Of a stretch of DNA of 64,000 bases, positions 38,701-49,354 are shown one piece after another (within the stretch, counting starts at the first letter, position 1; the number at the start of each line of letters is the position of its first letter). The translations under genes and the position numbers were made by a program. Below the pieces are notes generated by a model. That model was not told the origin of the DNA. It saw only the letters and a program-made list of their open reading frames with translations, and searched no databases. Source of the DNA: Apostichopus japonicus (Eukaryota > Echinodermata > Holothuroidea > Aspidochirotida > Stichopodidae); contig NC_092565.1 of NCBI RefSeq assembly GCF_037975245.1, positions 15,095,499 through 15,159,498 on the forward strand, written 5' to 3'.

Positions 38701-41700
38701 GCAATTTATGAGACAAAACCATATGTACCATAAATTTGTGGGATGTTAAGTTTTCAGTTTTGGAGTAAATGGTTAGTTAATAACTACAAAGTTAGGAACG
38801 GCCCAATGGTTGTAACCACACAGATAGGCTGGATAGCCTAGCCTCTTGGTTATCGGTAATTGAGATCCAGCCAAGTTTCTAGTGTCAATATCTCCAAACA
38901 TCGGGCAACTAAACATGTTGGCTTGGCTGAACATCTTCTTCTTACTGTCCATGCTGCTGATTGAGACTGTCAAATAACAATCATGCGTATATATACAATT
39001 TGGAATGATTGCCAATTGCTTGATTTCAAATTTCCACCAAAATGCGATTTGCCTTTTGTTTTTAAACTTATTTCTTCTACTATGGACAAATGATTTGTGA
39101 ATGACAAGTGTTATTTCCAATGTAATTTTCACAATAAATATAAATATATATACATAAATAAATATATTTATCTAAAGAAAAGCATGAAAAACCAACATAT
39201 ATAGTTAATTTGGCATATATGTCCATTTCTTCCAATCAGAGTGCTAGAAAACAACATGTGACACTGGTCGTCCAATGAGAGCATGAGAAAGCACAATATA
39301 TCAGGGCTCATGTCACACTAGGTCTCGATTTCATCCAATCAGAGCAAGAGAATGTTACATTTGTCAATTTAATCTGACATATGTTCATTTCAGGACTTTT
39401 GGCACACTAGGCATAACATAGCCTTCTCTAATATATGTTCTAATACTTCTCCCAAACTCATAAAACAGCTGTGTATATCTACCTAAAAGGCTATGTATCA
39501 TCATTTCATAAGCCAGGGCACAAATCCTAAACAATCACAGTGACCTTTGAACCTATTCTGCTGTATGGAATTTCATTGCATGGTTTGTACAGGAATTTGA
39601 TGCCAACCTTAAAAAATAGGAAATTGAAAAGGAAAGCGCTTCATTAAAATTTAACATGGTGGATGGTTTCGTGGTTGTTTCCTATGTTGTAAAAATTTAA
39701 CATCAGTACAAACATATCAAAAGTTGACATATATTTGCACAATTGGTGTTTCTGACTTATCATAACACTAAAGCCAGCTAACATATTGAAATATTATTAT
39801 GGCAAACTGTTACATATGACTGTTTTTCTAATCACTGCTACCATTCTTTCCTTGTAACCTCCATGGATTGATTCAGTATGTGCTGTCTGCATAATACGTA
39901 CTACCAGACTAGTGTGCTATATTTCAAGCCCACTTTAATATCTTCACTAAATAGGTCAGACAATATAGCAATAAGCCAGTCATATCCATAACTCTTCCCT
40001 AACATTTATATGGACAATTACCTACCTACAGTTTACATATTTTGTCTTTTAATCCTGCAAGCAAATTTAAATATATTTAACCCCTCACCCCCCCCCCCTT
40101 TCCTCTCCTACTCTCTTCCCTAAATCTAATGTAAATTAGTGGCTAGTTCTCATGTAATAAATCAATCATAAGATACATCTGTACAAACCACTCAGTTTGT
40201 TTGCAATCTATACATGTACATGTGGTTTCAATTTCATATAGTTTCACTTGAAGAGTGTCAGAGCTGGTAATGAGTAGATTCTGTTGTTCTATTTCAATGA
40301 GTCACAGACTTACTGATTGACAATCAAAGAATAATCTGAACAACATCAATTTTATACAAACATCATGCACATGCCCGAACTGGAAACTGTTTATAGTAAT
40401 TGTCATCATTTCTCAAAATTGAGTTCTAAAATTTCTACTATATAGTATACATCTTTGTTTTAATACTACCATGTAGAGCTTTCATCTTCCAAAACTACAA
40501 AAAAAAATATTTAAAAAACATTTTTAATTACACTATCTTCTTCATCAAGTTGAAAACATTATTTTCTGTTGAATGTTACGTCAACTTTATAATCATTCTG
40601 CTAATAATTGTCAAAACCCCATTCAGCAGCATTTTTATCAATTTTGATATTATTCAAAACCTTTAGTTTAAGAAAGAATAAATAACGAATATAATAAACA
40701 ATCCTTTAAAAGTCTTCTTCTATTTACTAATAATCAATTTCCTTTACACGTGACAAAACAACAAACGACTTCATCGATAATGACAATGACGAACTAACTT
40801 TTGTACTCTGCATCAGATTATTTTTGCATAGTAATTGCTCCTCTATCAATAATTAACCAACCTGAAGCTATATATGTTAATAATCAAACAATTTGCAATG
40901 TCAGATAAAGAATCTGTTCTGTTCCGAGATGCAATTTGACATACAGATCCTGCTACATTTTGATGTAGCTTATTGTACTAAACTCAAAATTCTTTGGCCT
41001 GGAGCTTAACACCTACTATTACAGCTTATATAGCTGAAAGATATTCTCTTTGTTTAATGTAGTTGCCAAAAGCCACAAACAAAACAGGGACTTTTTTTTG
41101 CAGGTTCTTTGAATCCATACAATTATTACTTGGTGCAGTGTTAAAGGCCTATTAACCACTCTGTGGTAAGTAAACAAATACAGGGCAGGAAGGATAGGTT
41201 TTATGCTAATGAGCAGTTCTTTTGTGTAAACCCAATGCACTGTATCTCTGTACAACTGCTTGGATTACAACAGTACAGTAGTACACTCCTTCATACTAAT
41301 TTCTAATCTGTCTGCATAGTGCTTGGCCTTTATCCCTTTTCACCCCAAGAAAAGAAAAGAGAAGAAAAAAAAATAAGGGGAAAAACAGAGGCATTTATTC
41401 TTAGTCACTAGGTACAGAAAGGAATTTGACTGGCAACAGCCGCCTGCAAAGAACTGTTATTACAATTTGAAGAAGAGAGGCTAAAGTTCATAGACAAAAT
41501 AAAAAACAATGAAGGAAGCCAAATTACACAAAATCTATACACACTTGACTGTGCTTAAACTGCAAAAAGACAGTGTGCCAATACATACATGTGTATTACC
41601 AAATAGAAGGGTGTATAATGAAGCATAGGATACAACCTCACAATTAATGTTCAGTTAATAGGTTAATGAAGTCAAGATGAATCTATTTCATTTCTGTTTC

Positions 41701-44700
41701 AACAAACTGATTCATCTATTTTGTTTTAATATAAGTGCAACAAGTCCACAAAGTTGTGGATCAGTTACATATTCAACAGAAATGAATCCAGTGTTTGTAA
41801 ATAGAAATGAGCATAAATAATTTGGTTAAATATTAACAACAAAAATGCAATGTTATTCTAACTTTTTTTTTAATATTGACATTTTAATGTTATGATTTTA
41901 ATAAATGGTATTTCTGTTTCACATTTTAAGCTGTTAAAATATCATTAAATAATATTGAAGGTAATTTATCATATGTACAGTGCTTTTAAAAGAAAATAAT
42001 CTTTATTTGTGTAGATTTTCCAGTAATTCACTACACAAGGATTCTCATTTAATAACAAAGTGATTTAGGCACTCCATATCAATTAGTTTGATGTATAACC
42101 ACTTCATTTCTTTTTCCTTTTGGGGGGGAGTTTAAAATATTAAAAAATTATTTTTCTTTATTGAGAGCATAATATACCTGTATCTAGACTTTCTACTCTC
42201 TCTTTACCTTTTACCACTTTTGAAAAGCGAACAAAAAAATGAGCGTGTGTAGAGTACATTTTGTAACAAGACGATCAATATATATATGTATGTGTACAGG
42301 AGTTACATCATGAAAAGAGACGGTTGTAGAGAAGATAAAATCCATTGAAAAGTATTCCTTGAAGAAACACAAATTAATTGCATGACTCAGCTATACAATT
42401 ACGAAAACTTGCCTAAAGTGTCGAATGTATTTGATTCATGGTTCAAAATAATAATTATTCAAATGTAATATGCAGTCTAATTGACACTGTAAAGTTTCTC
42501 TGTAGAAACAGAAACAAGGTGTTGGTTGTGCTACACTAGGCTTAGAGCTGTATGTCTTTCATATGTAGTGTGTGCTTCATAAGTCAAGTTTCCAATTGAA
42601 TCAATCCTTTGTTCTTTTGTACATATTTGTGCCAACATGAGAAATCAATACTGAACTGAACTGAAATCATATATTAATATTTTTGTTCAAACTCCTTAAA
42701 TATTTCTTTCTTAAGTACAGGTAATCATCACATTTTTTATCTCTTTATTTTTTTCTTATTTAATTTTACACAATCACCAGACAAGCGTTTCTATATCCGT
42801 ACATGTGCATTATTCAACTACAACACCAAATTGGTGATACAAGTTACTAATATCCAAATTTTTGGCTGAGTTACCAGGCAGGAAACCGACCATTAAAAAC
42901 AGTTCCAGCCACAAAGGCTTAAAGAAGAGAAACAAGAACAGAATCACGTCAAACAGACTTCCTTATTGGAGGCTCTTCAGCTTGCAGGAAACAAGCTTAC
43001 AGTTTTATCATTGCATGTTGGTCCTAGGTATGAATCATCCACACAGCACTGTGTACAATCAATGATATTAATATCAATCTTAACTTGAACCACTACTTTA
43101 GTGCGGTTCTATCCATAAAAATCACTAAAGCATTGTCACTTTACATATATTTCCTATGAATCGCTCTTTGAAAAGTATCTTCAATTCAAACGTCACTATG
43201 ACTGAACAACGGTTTGTTGAATAAAGTGTTCATTGACAGCCAAAAAAATTGCAAAGTTTAAAAGCCTTTGTTTCATAGTCCACAAAGAAAATTTCTGGAA
43301 TAGTCAACACTACAGTACACACCTTTAATACACATACAGTAAGTGCACACTGTATCAGAGAAAAATTGAGCAAAGGTCTATTGTTACTGGTAATGCACGT
43401 ATAATATATTGATCAGAAATTAATGCATGATTCACGACTATATTTATGAAATTAAAAGGTAAGAATAAACGACACCAAAATTTCATGATGATATACTGTA
43501 CCTTTAAAATGTAATAAAATGACATTATGGTAGTTTTCTTTTAATACAGATCATCATTCTTGCACACTACATTATCATATCATATATGTTTATTGGCCTA
43601 ATTTGCGAATAAGCATCAAGGCTAACCCTAATATTGATATCAAGCGATTGTAACTCCTTTAACCAGCTATTTGATAACTTTATGGGGGGAAAAAGGAAAT
43701 TACTTCATAGCAATCATTTGAATAAAGTGGGCGGAAAAGTTTATAAAAAATAATCATAGTATGAATGACTTAATAGCGACCAGATAATTTAAGCTGAATA
43801 TGACAACTAATAATACAATGTCATTGTAATGTACCTGTTGGAGAGAAAAGAAAGGAAAGACTTCTTAAATAAACACCTGTAGCATTTAAATTAACACTTT
43901 TATTGTACTGCCCAGGAAGAGCACCTATTAATTATCATATATCCAAAATTGTACAAATCCTCTAACATGTAACAATGTCAGCAACAATCACTGGCATTAA
44001 AATTTGTAATAATATTAATGGAATGTGGCGATCCACCCGAACGGCTATCAAAATGGTGTCTGTGTTTGCTTAATGATTTCTTGAACCTTGACCCACTGTT
44101 ATCAATAAATCTGACTAATTTAAAAAATCAAAGAAATATATGTATGTGCTAGCTATAAAGCTGAAGCCTTGATCCCAACTTTACGGATGCACTGTATGCC
44201 AGTAGTTCAGTCAGTTCAGTTCAACAGACACGTAAACATATCCACATCTGTATAAACCAAGGCTGCATGCACATGCCTATGATTGGATAGATCAAGCAGG
44301 GATCTGCTATCAACTTTCTCTTTCCTTTTCTTATTACTGAAAGAGCTTTATTTGATATCATAATAAGCTAAATACATCACCATGAAAAAAAAAACTTCTG
44401 TTCAATTTATTCATACTCCCGTATTTTATGTACATATTCGATGCCCCTTTTGGGTTAGTCTCAAAGCCCTCACATAGAAATGTCCAGTTCACATATGTAC
44501 AGTAAAAATGAGTGAAATAATTTGCAACTCGCTCAAAATGAGCCATCACCTCACATCACCTCAAAAATTAATATTAAATATGTTTTTACTTTGTTTATTT
44601 CTTCAATCAGTTTCCAGTATCTCCACTCTAGTAATCAGTTTCTGCCACCACCACACTTTGTGACTGTCACCGACTAATAACTCATTATTACTCCCTTCCA

Positions 44701-46923
44701 CATATTAATCCTTGTCCATACTATTTGGCTACATTGCTAATTAAGTCTTTGGATATATTTAACATGACTATATGCCATGATAATTATATCAGCACGGATG
44801 CTCATGACATCATAAAGAACAAACAGAAATGATTTCATTCAGGCAAGAATTAATGTCAACCTCATTAGATGCGGTATTTATATCTGCAGCCTAATCCTCA
44901 TTCAAACATATCATTACTGTAGCACGACTTATTACACAAGCCATTTAATTCAAATGATATTCTACACCCTGGGATCATGCAAGCTGGCCATCTAAAAATC
45001 AATTTGAGAACGATCTTGCAGGCTTTGTATACCAGCCTTTTTGTAGTGCTGTTGCATTGCAGGTCTATTCATTTTTGTTACCTTATATGCAAAAACTTAG
45101 GACTTTTATGGTACATCAAAGCATATACTTCCAATAGAAACTATCGTCAAAAATTTTTTTTAAAACTTCTACAAGGCATTTGCGATTTTATAGTTTGATA
45201 ATCAATTGAGAACAGGAAAAAAATCCTCCATTCACCAATTGAGCTTTTCACATGCTGGGTATGTTAGTTACTTATAGCTCCATAGAATACAAGCCTCATA
45301 CCAGCATAAATTAATATGCAGCAGTGTGTAAATCAACCATTGATTACAACATGTGATATCTATCTAGACAATAGAAGCTAGACACCTTTAATTTTCACTG
45401 CAAATTTGTTCTTGGGTATATATTTGAAACACGTCTACAATTGGAGATTGAACTTTACAAAGGGAACAAAATTGATTGTGATATTTAACATAACCTGTTT
45501 GCATCTTATCATATATTAGTCTTTCCCATGAACACAAGGAACAGAACATGTACAGTACTGCAGTACTTATTAAAATTTGATATTATAAGATAACCAATCA
45601 ACACAACATGCAGTGCATGTTATGGGAGTAACCAAAGCATGCTGCCAGCAATATCCTTACCAGCATAGTCTCCTTTCTGTATCATAGCAAAACAGATCTC
45701 TCGATAAATATCCAAATATGTTCGAAAAAAACTGTTGCTAAATATTAGCTATTTCATGCAAATTATCACACAAAGGGAACTTAATAGTTTCTAACACATG
45801 GCATGAACACAGTGAAAAATAAACAAAAGGACATATCGTGTAATGTTCAATTTATCTGCCTGTTGTCAGATTTTTTTTGGGGGGGGGGGGTTTAAGGGAA
45901 GGCTTGTTTAAGCTAAGTTCGGGTTTCCACATTTTCTATGTTTCATAACTACGGTGCAGTCAGTTCGTAACATTTAATGAAAAGACAGTTGAAAAGTCTT
46001 TCCTGACTGGTCTGTTCATTTTCACATTTAGCTCCATGTCAACTTATGGATAAACAAACGCACTTCCTGTGAACAGCAGGAAATTGTTAATCACATAATA
46101 ATAGGTTCAAAAACGACACGTCCATCATCAAATTTAAAATATAACATATTTAGGCCTACACAGCATTTTCCCTAATTCCAATTCACCTTGTAGAGGCTTA
46201 TATCAGCCTATCTAGCCTATTTAGTTAGGCCTATAGTTAAAACTATAATCAAGCCAATACTCGATTTCTACATGTTAAAATTTAAAATAAAAATATCAAA
46301 ATATTGTAAATTATATTTATAAAAAAAAAATTCAACATACCTCCCCATGCCATTCCATTCTTCCCTCTGGAGTACATTCTGGTAGAAAATATAGCCTAGA
46401 ACTGGACAATTTGACACCCTCGGAATTCTTGGTTTCCCATAACAGTTGCAATTCTGCTATGCATAATGGCTCGTTTTGTGAGCAGCGAACGAAAAAGAAA
46501 TCCCCCAATGACAGCATTTTCCACTTAACGTCTGGTTTGTATTTGAAGGATTTGTAAAACGTATACGGGCCATGTTGACCACAAGATTTACCAACCCACT
46601 GTGGAACAAAAATTAAATTCATAATTTACCCTAAATAGCGACTGCCATATTAAATTCACGCATTTAAAATTTAAATGTATACTTCAATGACACATACATT
46701 CTTTTACAAGTTGCAAGTCAAACTTATAATGCACTCCCCTTTCACGAAGGGGCCAAACTTCACACCAACTTTCAGAATTAGTTAGTAATAAAAAACGTCC
46801 AAATTTTCTTCAATAGTACATGACAATTTATAAAAATTACACCAATACGACTGGAATAACTGCAAAAATAATTTAGAAACAAATTAATGTAAATTCTCTT
46901 ACCCCAGGATCCGTATTTTCCAT
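16276..46923 (-). CDS. ARID5B: ARID5B-type AT-rich interaction domain protein, 10 exons, 957 aa
   Basis: Exons in transcript order: 46923-46903, 46598-46341, 26797-26632, 25407-25341, 24831-24647, 24008-23911, 21672-21486, 20889-20739, 19044-18807 and 17778-16276. They sum to 2874 nt with consistent phase. Order of parts: conserved N-terminal domain of the long ARID5B isoform (about 8-232, WVGKSCGQHGPYTFYK... through the YCRHKAMLKR motif); AT-hook KGRPRKKR (237-244); ARID domain (about 299-390, EFLEKLYKFM...TSAATCTRRHYER); a basic helical region with a second hook-like PRPRKK (422-427); and a disordered C-terminus with RPSVIQH (566-572) and PCDLSLPKK (715-723). ARID5B binds AT-rich DNA and works with the PHF2 histone demethylase in vertebrates (family knowledge). 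Human ARID5B is about 1188 aa, and ARID5A lacks the N-terminal domain, so this is the long type. Confidence 0.95.
17841..18026. repeat. 70-bp tandem repeat in ARID5B intron 9
   Basis: Two identical 70-bp units at 17871-17940 and 17941-18010 with partial copies on both sides. The first full unit begins CCTCCAACCACATGTATTTC. It lies 60 bp upstream of the last-exon acceptor in the direction of transcription. Near-identity of the units indicates recent duplication. Confidence 0.93.
18140..18700. repeat. degenerate ACTCA/ACACAAA short tandem repeat
   Basis: Degenerate units of about 20-25 bp of the type ACTCACCGACACAAAAT recur through most of ARID5B intron 9. A further duplicated phrase, GTAGACTGATGAACAAAGAC, occurs at 18738 and 18780. 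Old, diverged minisatellite. Confidence 0.6.
18807..19044 (-). CDS. ARID5B: ARID5B exon 9, end of ARID and basic helix
   Basis: Acceptor TTAACTTACAG, donor GTGAGT, phase 2 to phase 0. RYIQPYANHV closes the ARID domain. Lys-rich sequence with PRPRKKVKKV and a predicted helix (REHLEELKQLKKLREEQQQ) follows. Confidence 0.93.
19340..19850. repeat. C-rich minisatellite in ARID5B intron 8
   Basis: About 12 diverged copies of a 40-45-bp unit built from ATGTTTCATATCTTTACTCC and CCTGTACACCCCCTGTACAC. Both strands stay partly open and give His/Pro/Thr-rich frames, which are artefacts of the repeat. Confidence 0.85.
20739..20889 (-). CDS. ARID5B: ARID5B exon 8, core of ARID
   Basis: Acceptor TTGTTTTAG, donor GTAACT, phase 1 to phase 2. 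Encodes INLFHFFKTTEDYGGYDNIT, LWKKVYIELGGNPG and TSAATCTRRHYER, the helix-turn-helix part of ARID that contacts AT-rich DNA. Confidence 0.97.
21051..21337. repeat. 42-bp minisatellite in ARID5B intron 7
   Basis: About 6.8 copies of a 42-bp unit (AACACAGTATGCATGTGGTA followed by GCTAAATGAAATTAGGAACCGC), with few substitutions between copies. It lies between the two central ARID-coding exons. Confidence 0.95.
21486..21672 (-). CDS. ARID5B: ARID5B exon 7, start of ARID
   Basis: Acceptor TTTCATCGAAG, donor GTAAGT, phase 0 to phase 1. A basic stretch (RRTRRKRTK) is followed by EEAEFLEKLYKFMQDRSTPI and PCLGFKQ, helix 1 and the following loop of the ARID fold. Confidence 0.95.
22005..22400. repeat. 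repeat unit with duplicated flanks and GGGCCCAAA core
   Basis: A segment of about 75 bp (ACCAACAAYTGTATWCCAAS... TTAAGGTTG...TTATTGCAAT) is present in direct orientation at 22005-22075 and 22331-22397. Between them is about 250 bp of diverged units containing TTTGGGCCCAAA and GGTCCCA. It probably represents a repetitive element or local duplication within ARID5B intron 6. Confidence 0.7.
23522..23551. repeat. 11-bp perfect inverted repeat
   Basis: AGCCAAACCAT (23522-23532) and its complement (23541-23551) with an 8-nt spacer. It abuts TTAAAGGGTGTGAAGACTCG, which resembles a transposon end. Confidence 0.75.
23551..23650 (+). mobile_element. possible TTAA-type transposon end
   Basis: The sequence starting TTAAAGGGTGTGAAGACTCG, followed by a GC-rich stretch, looks like the end of a TTAA-targeting element. 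No matching opposite end was found in the window, so it may be a solo or truncated copy. Low confidence. Confidence 0.3.
23911..24008 (-). CDS. ARID5B: ARID5B exon 6, AT-hook
   Basis: Acceptor TTTATCAG. Encodes APKLKGRPRKKRSS, a canonical AT-hook (GRPRKK) as in human ARID5B. The donor is uncertain: GTACGG at 23910 scores best, and in-frame alternatives (AAG|GTTGTT) would shorten the exon by up to 18 nt without changing phase. Confidence 0.88.
24647..24831 (-). CDS. ARID5B: ARID5B exon 5, YCRHKAMLKR motif
   Basis: Acceptor CTTGTTGCAG, donor GTAAGA, phase 2 to phase 1. Encodes YCRHKAMLKRLES, MLFCREEFEHPSLADNEQLC and related conserved segments ending the N-terminal domain. Confidence 0.95.
25341..25407 (-). 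CDS. ARID5B: ARID5B exon 4
   Basis: 67-nt exon with acceptor GTTTTTCAG and donor GTAATT, phase 1 to phase 2. Encodes an acidic stretch and VTILSYNR, which corresponds to VKVLSYPQ before the YCR motif. Confidence 0.88.
26632..26797 (-). CDS. ARID5B: ARID5B exon 3
   Basis: Acceptor TTTTGATAG, donor GTAAGT, phase 0 to phase 1. DEVLAVRDKVVLKIDDLTDW aligns with DEVIAVSEKVIVKLEDLVKW of human ARID5B. It follows a 19.5-kb intron. Confidence 0.95.
27520..27570 (+). repeat. G-run cluster
   Basis: Contains GGGAAGGGGATAGGGATGAG followed by repeated GAGG and a G6 run. Four or more G-runs of three on the + strand give a G-quadruplex-type motif. Confidence 0.75.
30494..30515. repeat. (TA)n microsatellite
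   Basis: Uninterrupted AT dinucleotides for about 22 bp in ARID5B intron 2. Confidence 0.95.
32187..32323 (-). repeat. G-rich 12-bp minisatellite (sense-strand G4 type)
   Basis: Repeated CCCTCTCCCCCA / CCCTCCCCCACC on the + strand, so the ARID5B pre-mRNA strand reads GGGGGAGGGTGGGGGAGAGG-type repeats. The phase gives an artefactual Gly-Trp-Gly-Arg frame. Confidence 0.92.
35860..36730. repeat. diverged TTCCATGATTTTGATTT tandem repeat
   Basis: Some twenty diverged units of the type CCATTCCATGATTTTGATTT plus TTCATCCAT, with unit length about 30 bp and higher-order periodicity. Reverse frames give MDETK...MEGNQNHGM-like peptides, which are artefacts of the repeat. Confidence 0.88.
39228..39350 (+). 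promoter_or_regulatory. three spaced CCAAT motifs
   Basis: TCCAATCAGAG, TCCAATGAGAG and TCCAATCAGAG occur near 39230, 39270 and 39335, each followed by a GAGAA/AGAAA word. They fit the NF-Y core (CCAAT). They could be a diverged tandem repeat rather than a functional element. Confidence 0.3.
46341..46598 (-). CDS. ARID5B: ARID5B exon 2, N-terminal conserved domain
   Basis: Acceptor TTGTTCCACAG, donor GTATGT, phase 0 at both ends, 86 residues. Contains WVGKSCGQHGPYTFYK, LSLGDFFFVRC, IAELQLLWE and SSSRLYFLPE, all near-identical to the long isoform of human ARID5B as remembered. This region is thought to have a BAH-like fold. Confidence 0.96.
46903..46923 (-). CDS. ARID5B: ARID5B exon 1 (coding part)
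   Basis: ATG followed by six codons (MENTDPG), then donor GTAAGA. In the human protein the start MEPNSLQ also immediately precedes WVG, which supports this 21-nt coding exon. An in-frame alternative start was not seen. Confidence 0.85.
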
Positions 46924-47070
46924 GATATTCTGACATCGAATTTCCTACTTTCGAGATAGCAAATGATTTTCCTTCGGCTTACTTTGCGTGTGTACAAAGT
47001 ACAACTTGTTGTTCTACGAGTGACGTCACGAAGAGAGAGGTTATTTGCATAATTTATTATACCCGGGAGC
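46924..47070 (-). promoter_or_regulatory. ARID5B: putative ARID5B core promoter with CRE and octamer
   Basis: Within 150 bp upstream of the start codon are a perfect cAMP response element TGACGTCA (47021-47028), an octamer ATTTGCAT (47043-47050) and a TATA-like TATAATAAAT on the minus strand (about 47053-47062). The position supports a promoter; function is inferred. Confidence 0.5.
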
Positions 47071-47718
47071 GGTTTATTAGCATACAACACATATCAAGTT
47101 CCTGAAAGATTATGATAGAATTGATACCTTGTGTTGATGTGACATGCGACAGTAAAACACGAATATTTCACTAGTGCTCTACCAAAAATATTATACAAAC
47201 AATCCAAAATATGCGAGAGTCGTTGAGAATAAAGAATATTCGAAAACGAACATAGGGGTTCGAGAACAGGTTTGTTATTAGTAATCCGAAGCACAATAAG
47301 CTTTATCCAAATGTGTATAAGCGCGAGGGGCAAAGAGTTGGTAGTTATTTATTGGTTTCAAGTGGATGCGAACAAAAGTTATACTGTATGTTCACAATAC
47401 CATTTGATGGTCGGTAGATTGTGGTGTGCACTTCACTATCACTTGGCACATAAAACGAAAATGAGTTTCATAACAGACAAAACTGTTAGCGGGGAAAATA
47501 AAACAGATGGTTAGGTTGATTACCGAAATAAGTTAAAACTTTGTGACCAAGATTGCCAGGCTCATTTGTGACAAGTCAAATCTCAAATACTGTTCATTGT
47601 AGTGATATCTAGGAAATTAAATAATTAAATTTGTGACGTAAGAGAATTACGGACGCAGTCCGTGGAAATGGATAAGGGGGTCGACGGGCCCCTGGGAATT
47701 AAGAAAGGGAATAATAGC

Positions 47719-48102
47719 CATAGGCGTAGGAGGCGGGGGCTAGGGGGGATGCCCCCCCCCCAAACCAAAATTTGTTGTGAATATTCGGGCAATATGCTGA
47801 GAATTTTTCGGGCACCTACTGAAACAAGAATAATTTGCAATGTGTTTTTCAATGGTTAAACTGATATTATTATAATCATTATTATTGTAACGACTTGCCC
47901 AATAATTATAACCAATATGGAAGGGTAATAACACTGAAACTGATTGTATGTTATTGGCATGTAATGTACTAACCGATAAATGCCTATATGATATGTACAT
48001 AAACATGTTGACGCGAACAATTTTGGTTAGATTTTTCGGGCAAGTCGTTACAGCCCCCTCCCCCCCCCAAAAAAAAAATCAAATTAGGCTCCTACACCTA
48101 TG
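47719..48102 (+). mobile_element. hAT-like MITE, copy 2
   Basis: 384 bp with terminal inverted repeats CATAGGCGTAGGAG and CTCCTACACCTATG, flanked by a perfect 8-bp duplication ATAATAGC (47711-47718 and 48103-48110). It has no transposase. It is the same family as the element at 7979-8380. It lies about 0.8 kb upstream of the ARID5B start codon. Confidence 0.88.
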
Positions 48103-48675
48103 ATAATAGCTCCTGTACTGGAGCTGTTACAAGTTGTTGGGAACTCAGTAGATTTATGAAGGTCCTTCATACCCTGCAGATCCCTACCCCATGGGGAAGT
48201 ATATGAGCCCCTTATTCACTCGACCGGCCTCAGCGAATATAGTGCATCCGACTGCGGCATCACCAACAGCTGCGAAGATGTTATATATCTTCCTTCACAG
48301 TAGAGGGATGAAGGGCTGGGCCATGACGTAATGAGCTGCGCGATGACGTTCCCAACACAAAATGAACACCACTAACCCCCCCCCCCCCTTCCCCATACAC
48401 AGACAATCAAGCGTGCATGTCATAATCTCACTTCATTTTATAAACTGTAAAGTTAAAGTTGAAAGTTGAAGGTTTACAGTCTTGTATGAGGCTAATGCCT
48501 CCTCACACGACTTTACAACTTAACCCCTGGTCATTGGTAACTTGTCACACCCAAACACCAAAGTGTGCACAATTCAATCAATCTCTCCTGGGGCACCACA
48601 GTGCACCACAACCACGTGTCCCCCGGGGGACTTCCCATAGGGTGCAGCCACAAACCGGCGCACACAACTATATTT

Positions 48676-48838
48676 ACAACTTACCTCGCAGGTCCCCATT
48701 TATACACCTGGGTGAAGAGAGGCAATGGAGATAAAGCGCCTTGCCCAAGGACACAACGCAATGATCTGGCCAGGGCTCGAACCTGTAATCCTTAGATCAC
48801 AAGTCCACTGCCTTAACCACTTGACCACAACGCCCTCC
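48676..48838 (-). mobile_element. tRNA-derived SINE, copy 1
   Basis: On the minus strand an A-box-like TGGTCAAGTGG and a B box GGTTCGAGCCC (48773-48783) are followed by TGTCCTTGGGCAAGGC and CTCTTCACCCAGGTGTATA. This is the layout of a tRNA-derived SINE head plus conserved core. It is about 85-90% alike by eye to 54210-54353. It may extend left to about 48480. Confidence 0.78.
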
Positions 48839-49305
48839 GTGCGTGTACATTACAGTGATGGCACTCGAAACCTACAGAGCACCTGGTATGCACTTTATTG
48901 TGTCGGGTTGGGGTAGGGGACCAGAGGAGGGGAATCCGGGTGACCGAAATCCTCAAAATCGAATTCCATTTCAATTGACTAGCCATATTTACTTTTAAAA
49001 AAAAATCCATTATGTCCTCGTAACAGGAGGCTTCAGTGGGGAAATCATGCCCCACCCCTTCCATCCCCACGACTCAATTTTTTTTACAACAATGTGCTAA
49101 ATGCGTGATGCCTCGAATTTAAAGGCCTCAATTTCACTACCACTAAACATAGATCTTACTCGAGGTCCCTCGGTTGTTAAATTTTGCTCAGGTTGTAAAC
49201 GTTAAGACCTCGATTTATTATGATTGTATTTGTACTTAATGTTATTCCAGCCTCACCCTTGCACTTTTTGACACTCCCACCCAATAGTTTCACTCACACA
49301 CCTTT

Positions 49306-49354
49306 ACAGTACTCCATGATCACTTTGAGAGTGCCACGCTTGGCCTGCCCCAGT
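49306..49354 (-). pseudogene. possible tyrosine-kinase hinge-region fragment
   Basis: On the minus strand, GCCAAGCGTGGC onward encodes AKRGTLKVIMEYCK between an AG (49355-49356 region) and a GTGTGT donor-like site. With the upstream LLGQ it resembles the hinge segment LLGACTK..GxLxVIMEYCK of VEGFR/PDGFR-type kinases. No neighbouring kinase exon was found, and the plus strand has an equally good exon-like signal (acceptor CTTTACAG, donor GTGAGC). It may be chance or a relic. Confidence 0.2.

Larger units (their letters stand above)
26798..46340 (-). other. ARID5B: ARID5B intron 2 (about 19.5 kb)
   Basis: No coding sequence could be supported on either strand. The intron holds the G-rich minisatellite at 32187-32323, the 30-bp-type repeat at 35860-36730, a (TA)n run at 30494-30515, a G-run-rich segment at 27520-27570, three CCAAT motifs at 39228-39350, and many A/T homopolymers. 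Long first introns of this gene class often carry enhancers; none can be identified from sequence alone. Confidence 0.7.

Noticed and set aside
38773-39132. 119-codon minus-strand frame
   Set aside because: It lies within ARID5B intron 2 and matches no family I recognise; one open frame of this length in AT-rich intronic DNA is not enough.
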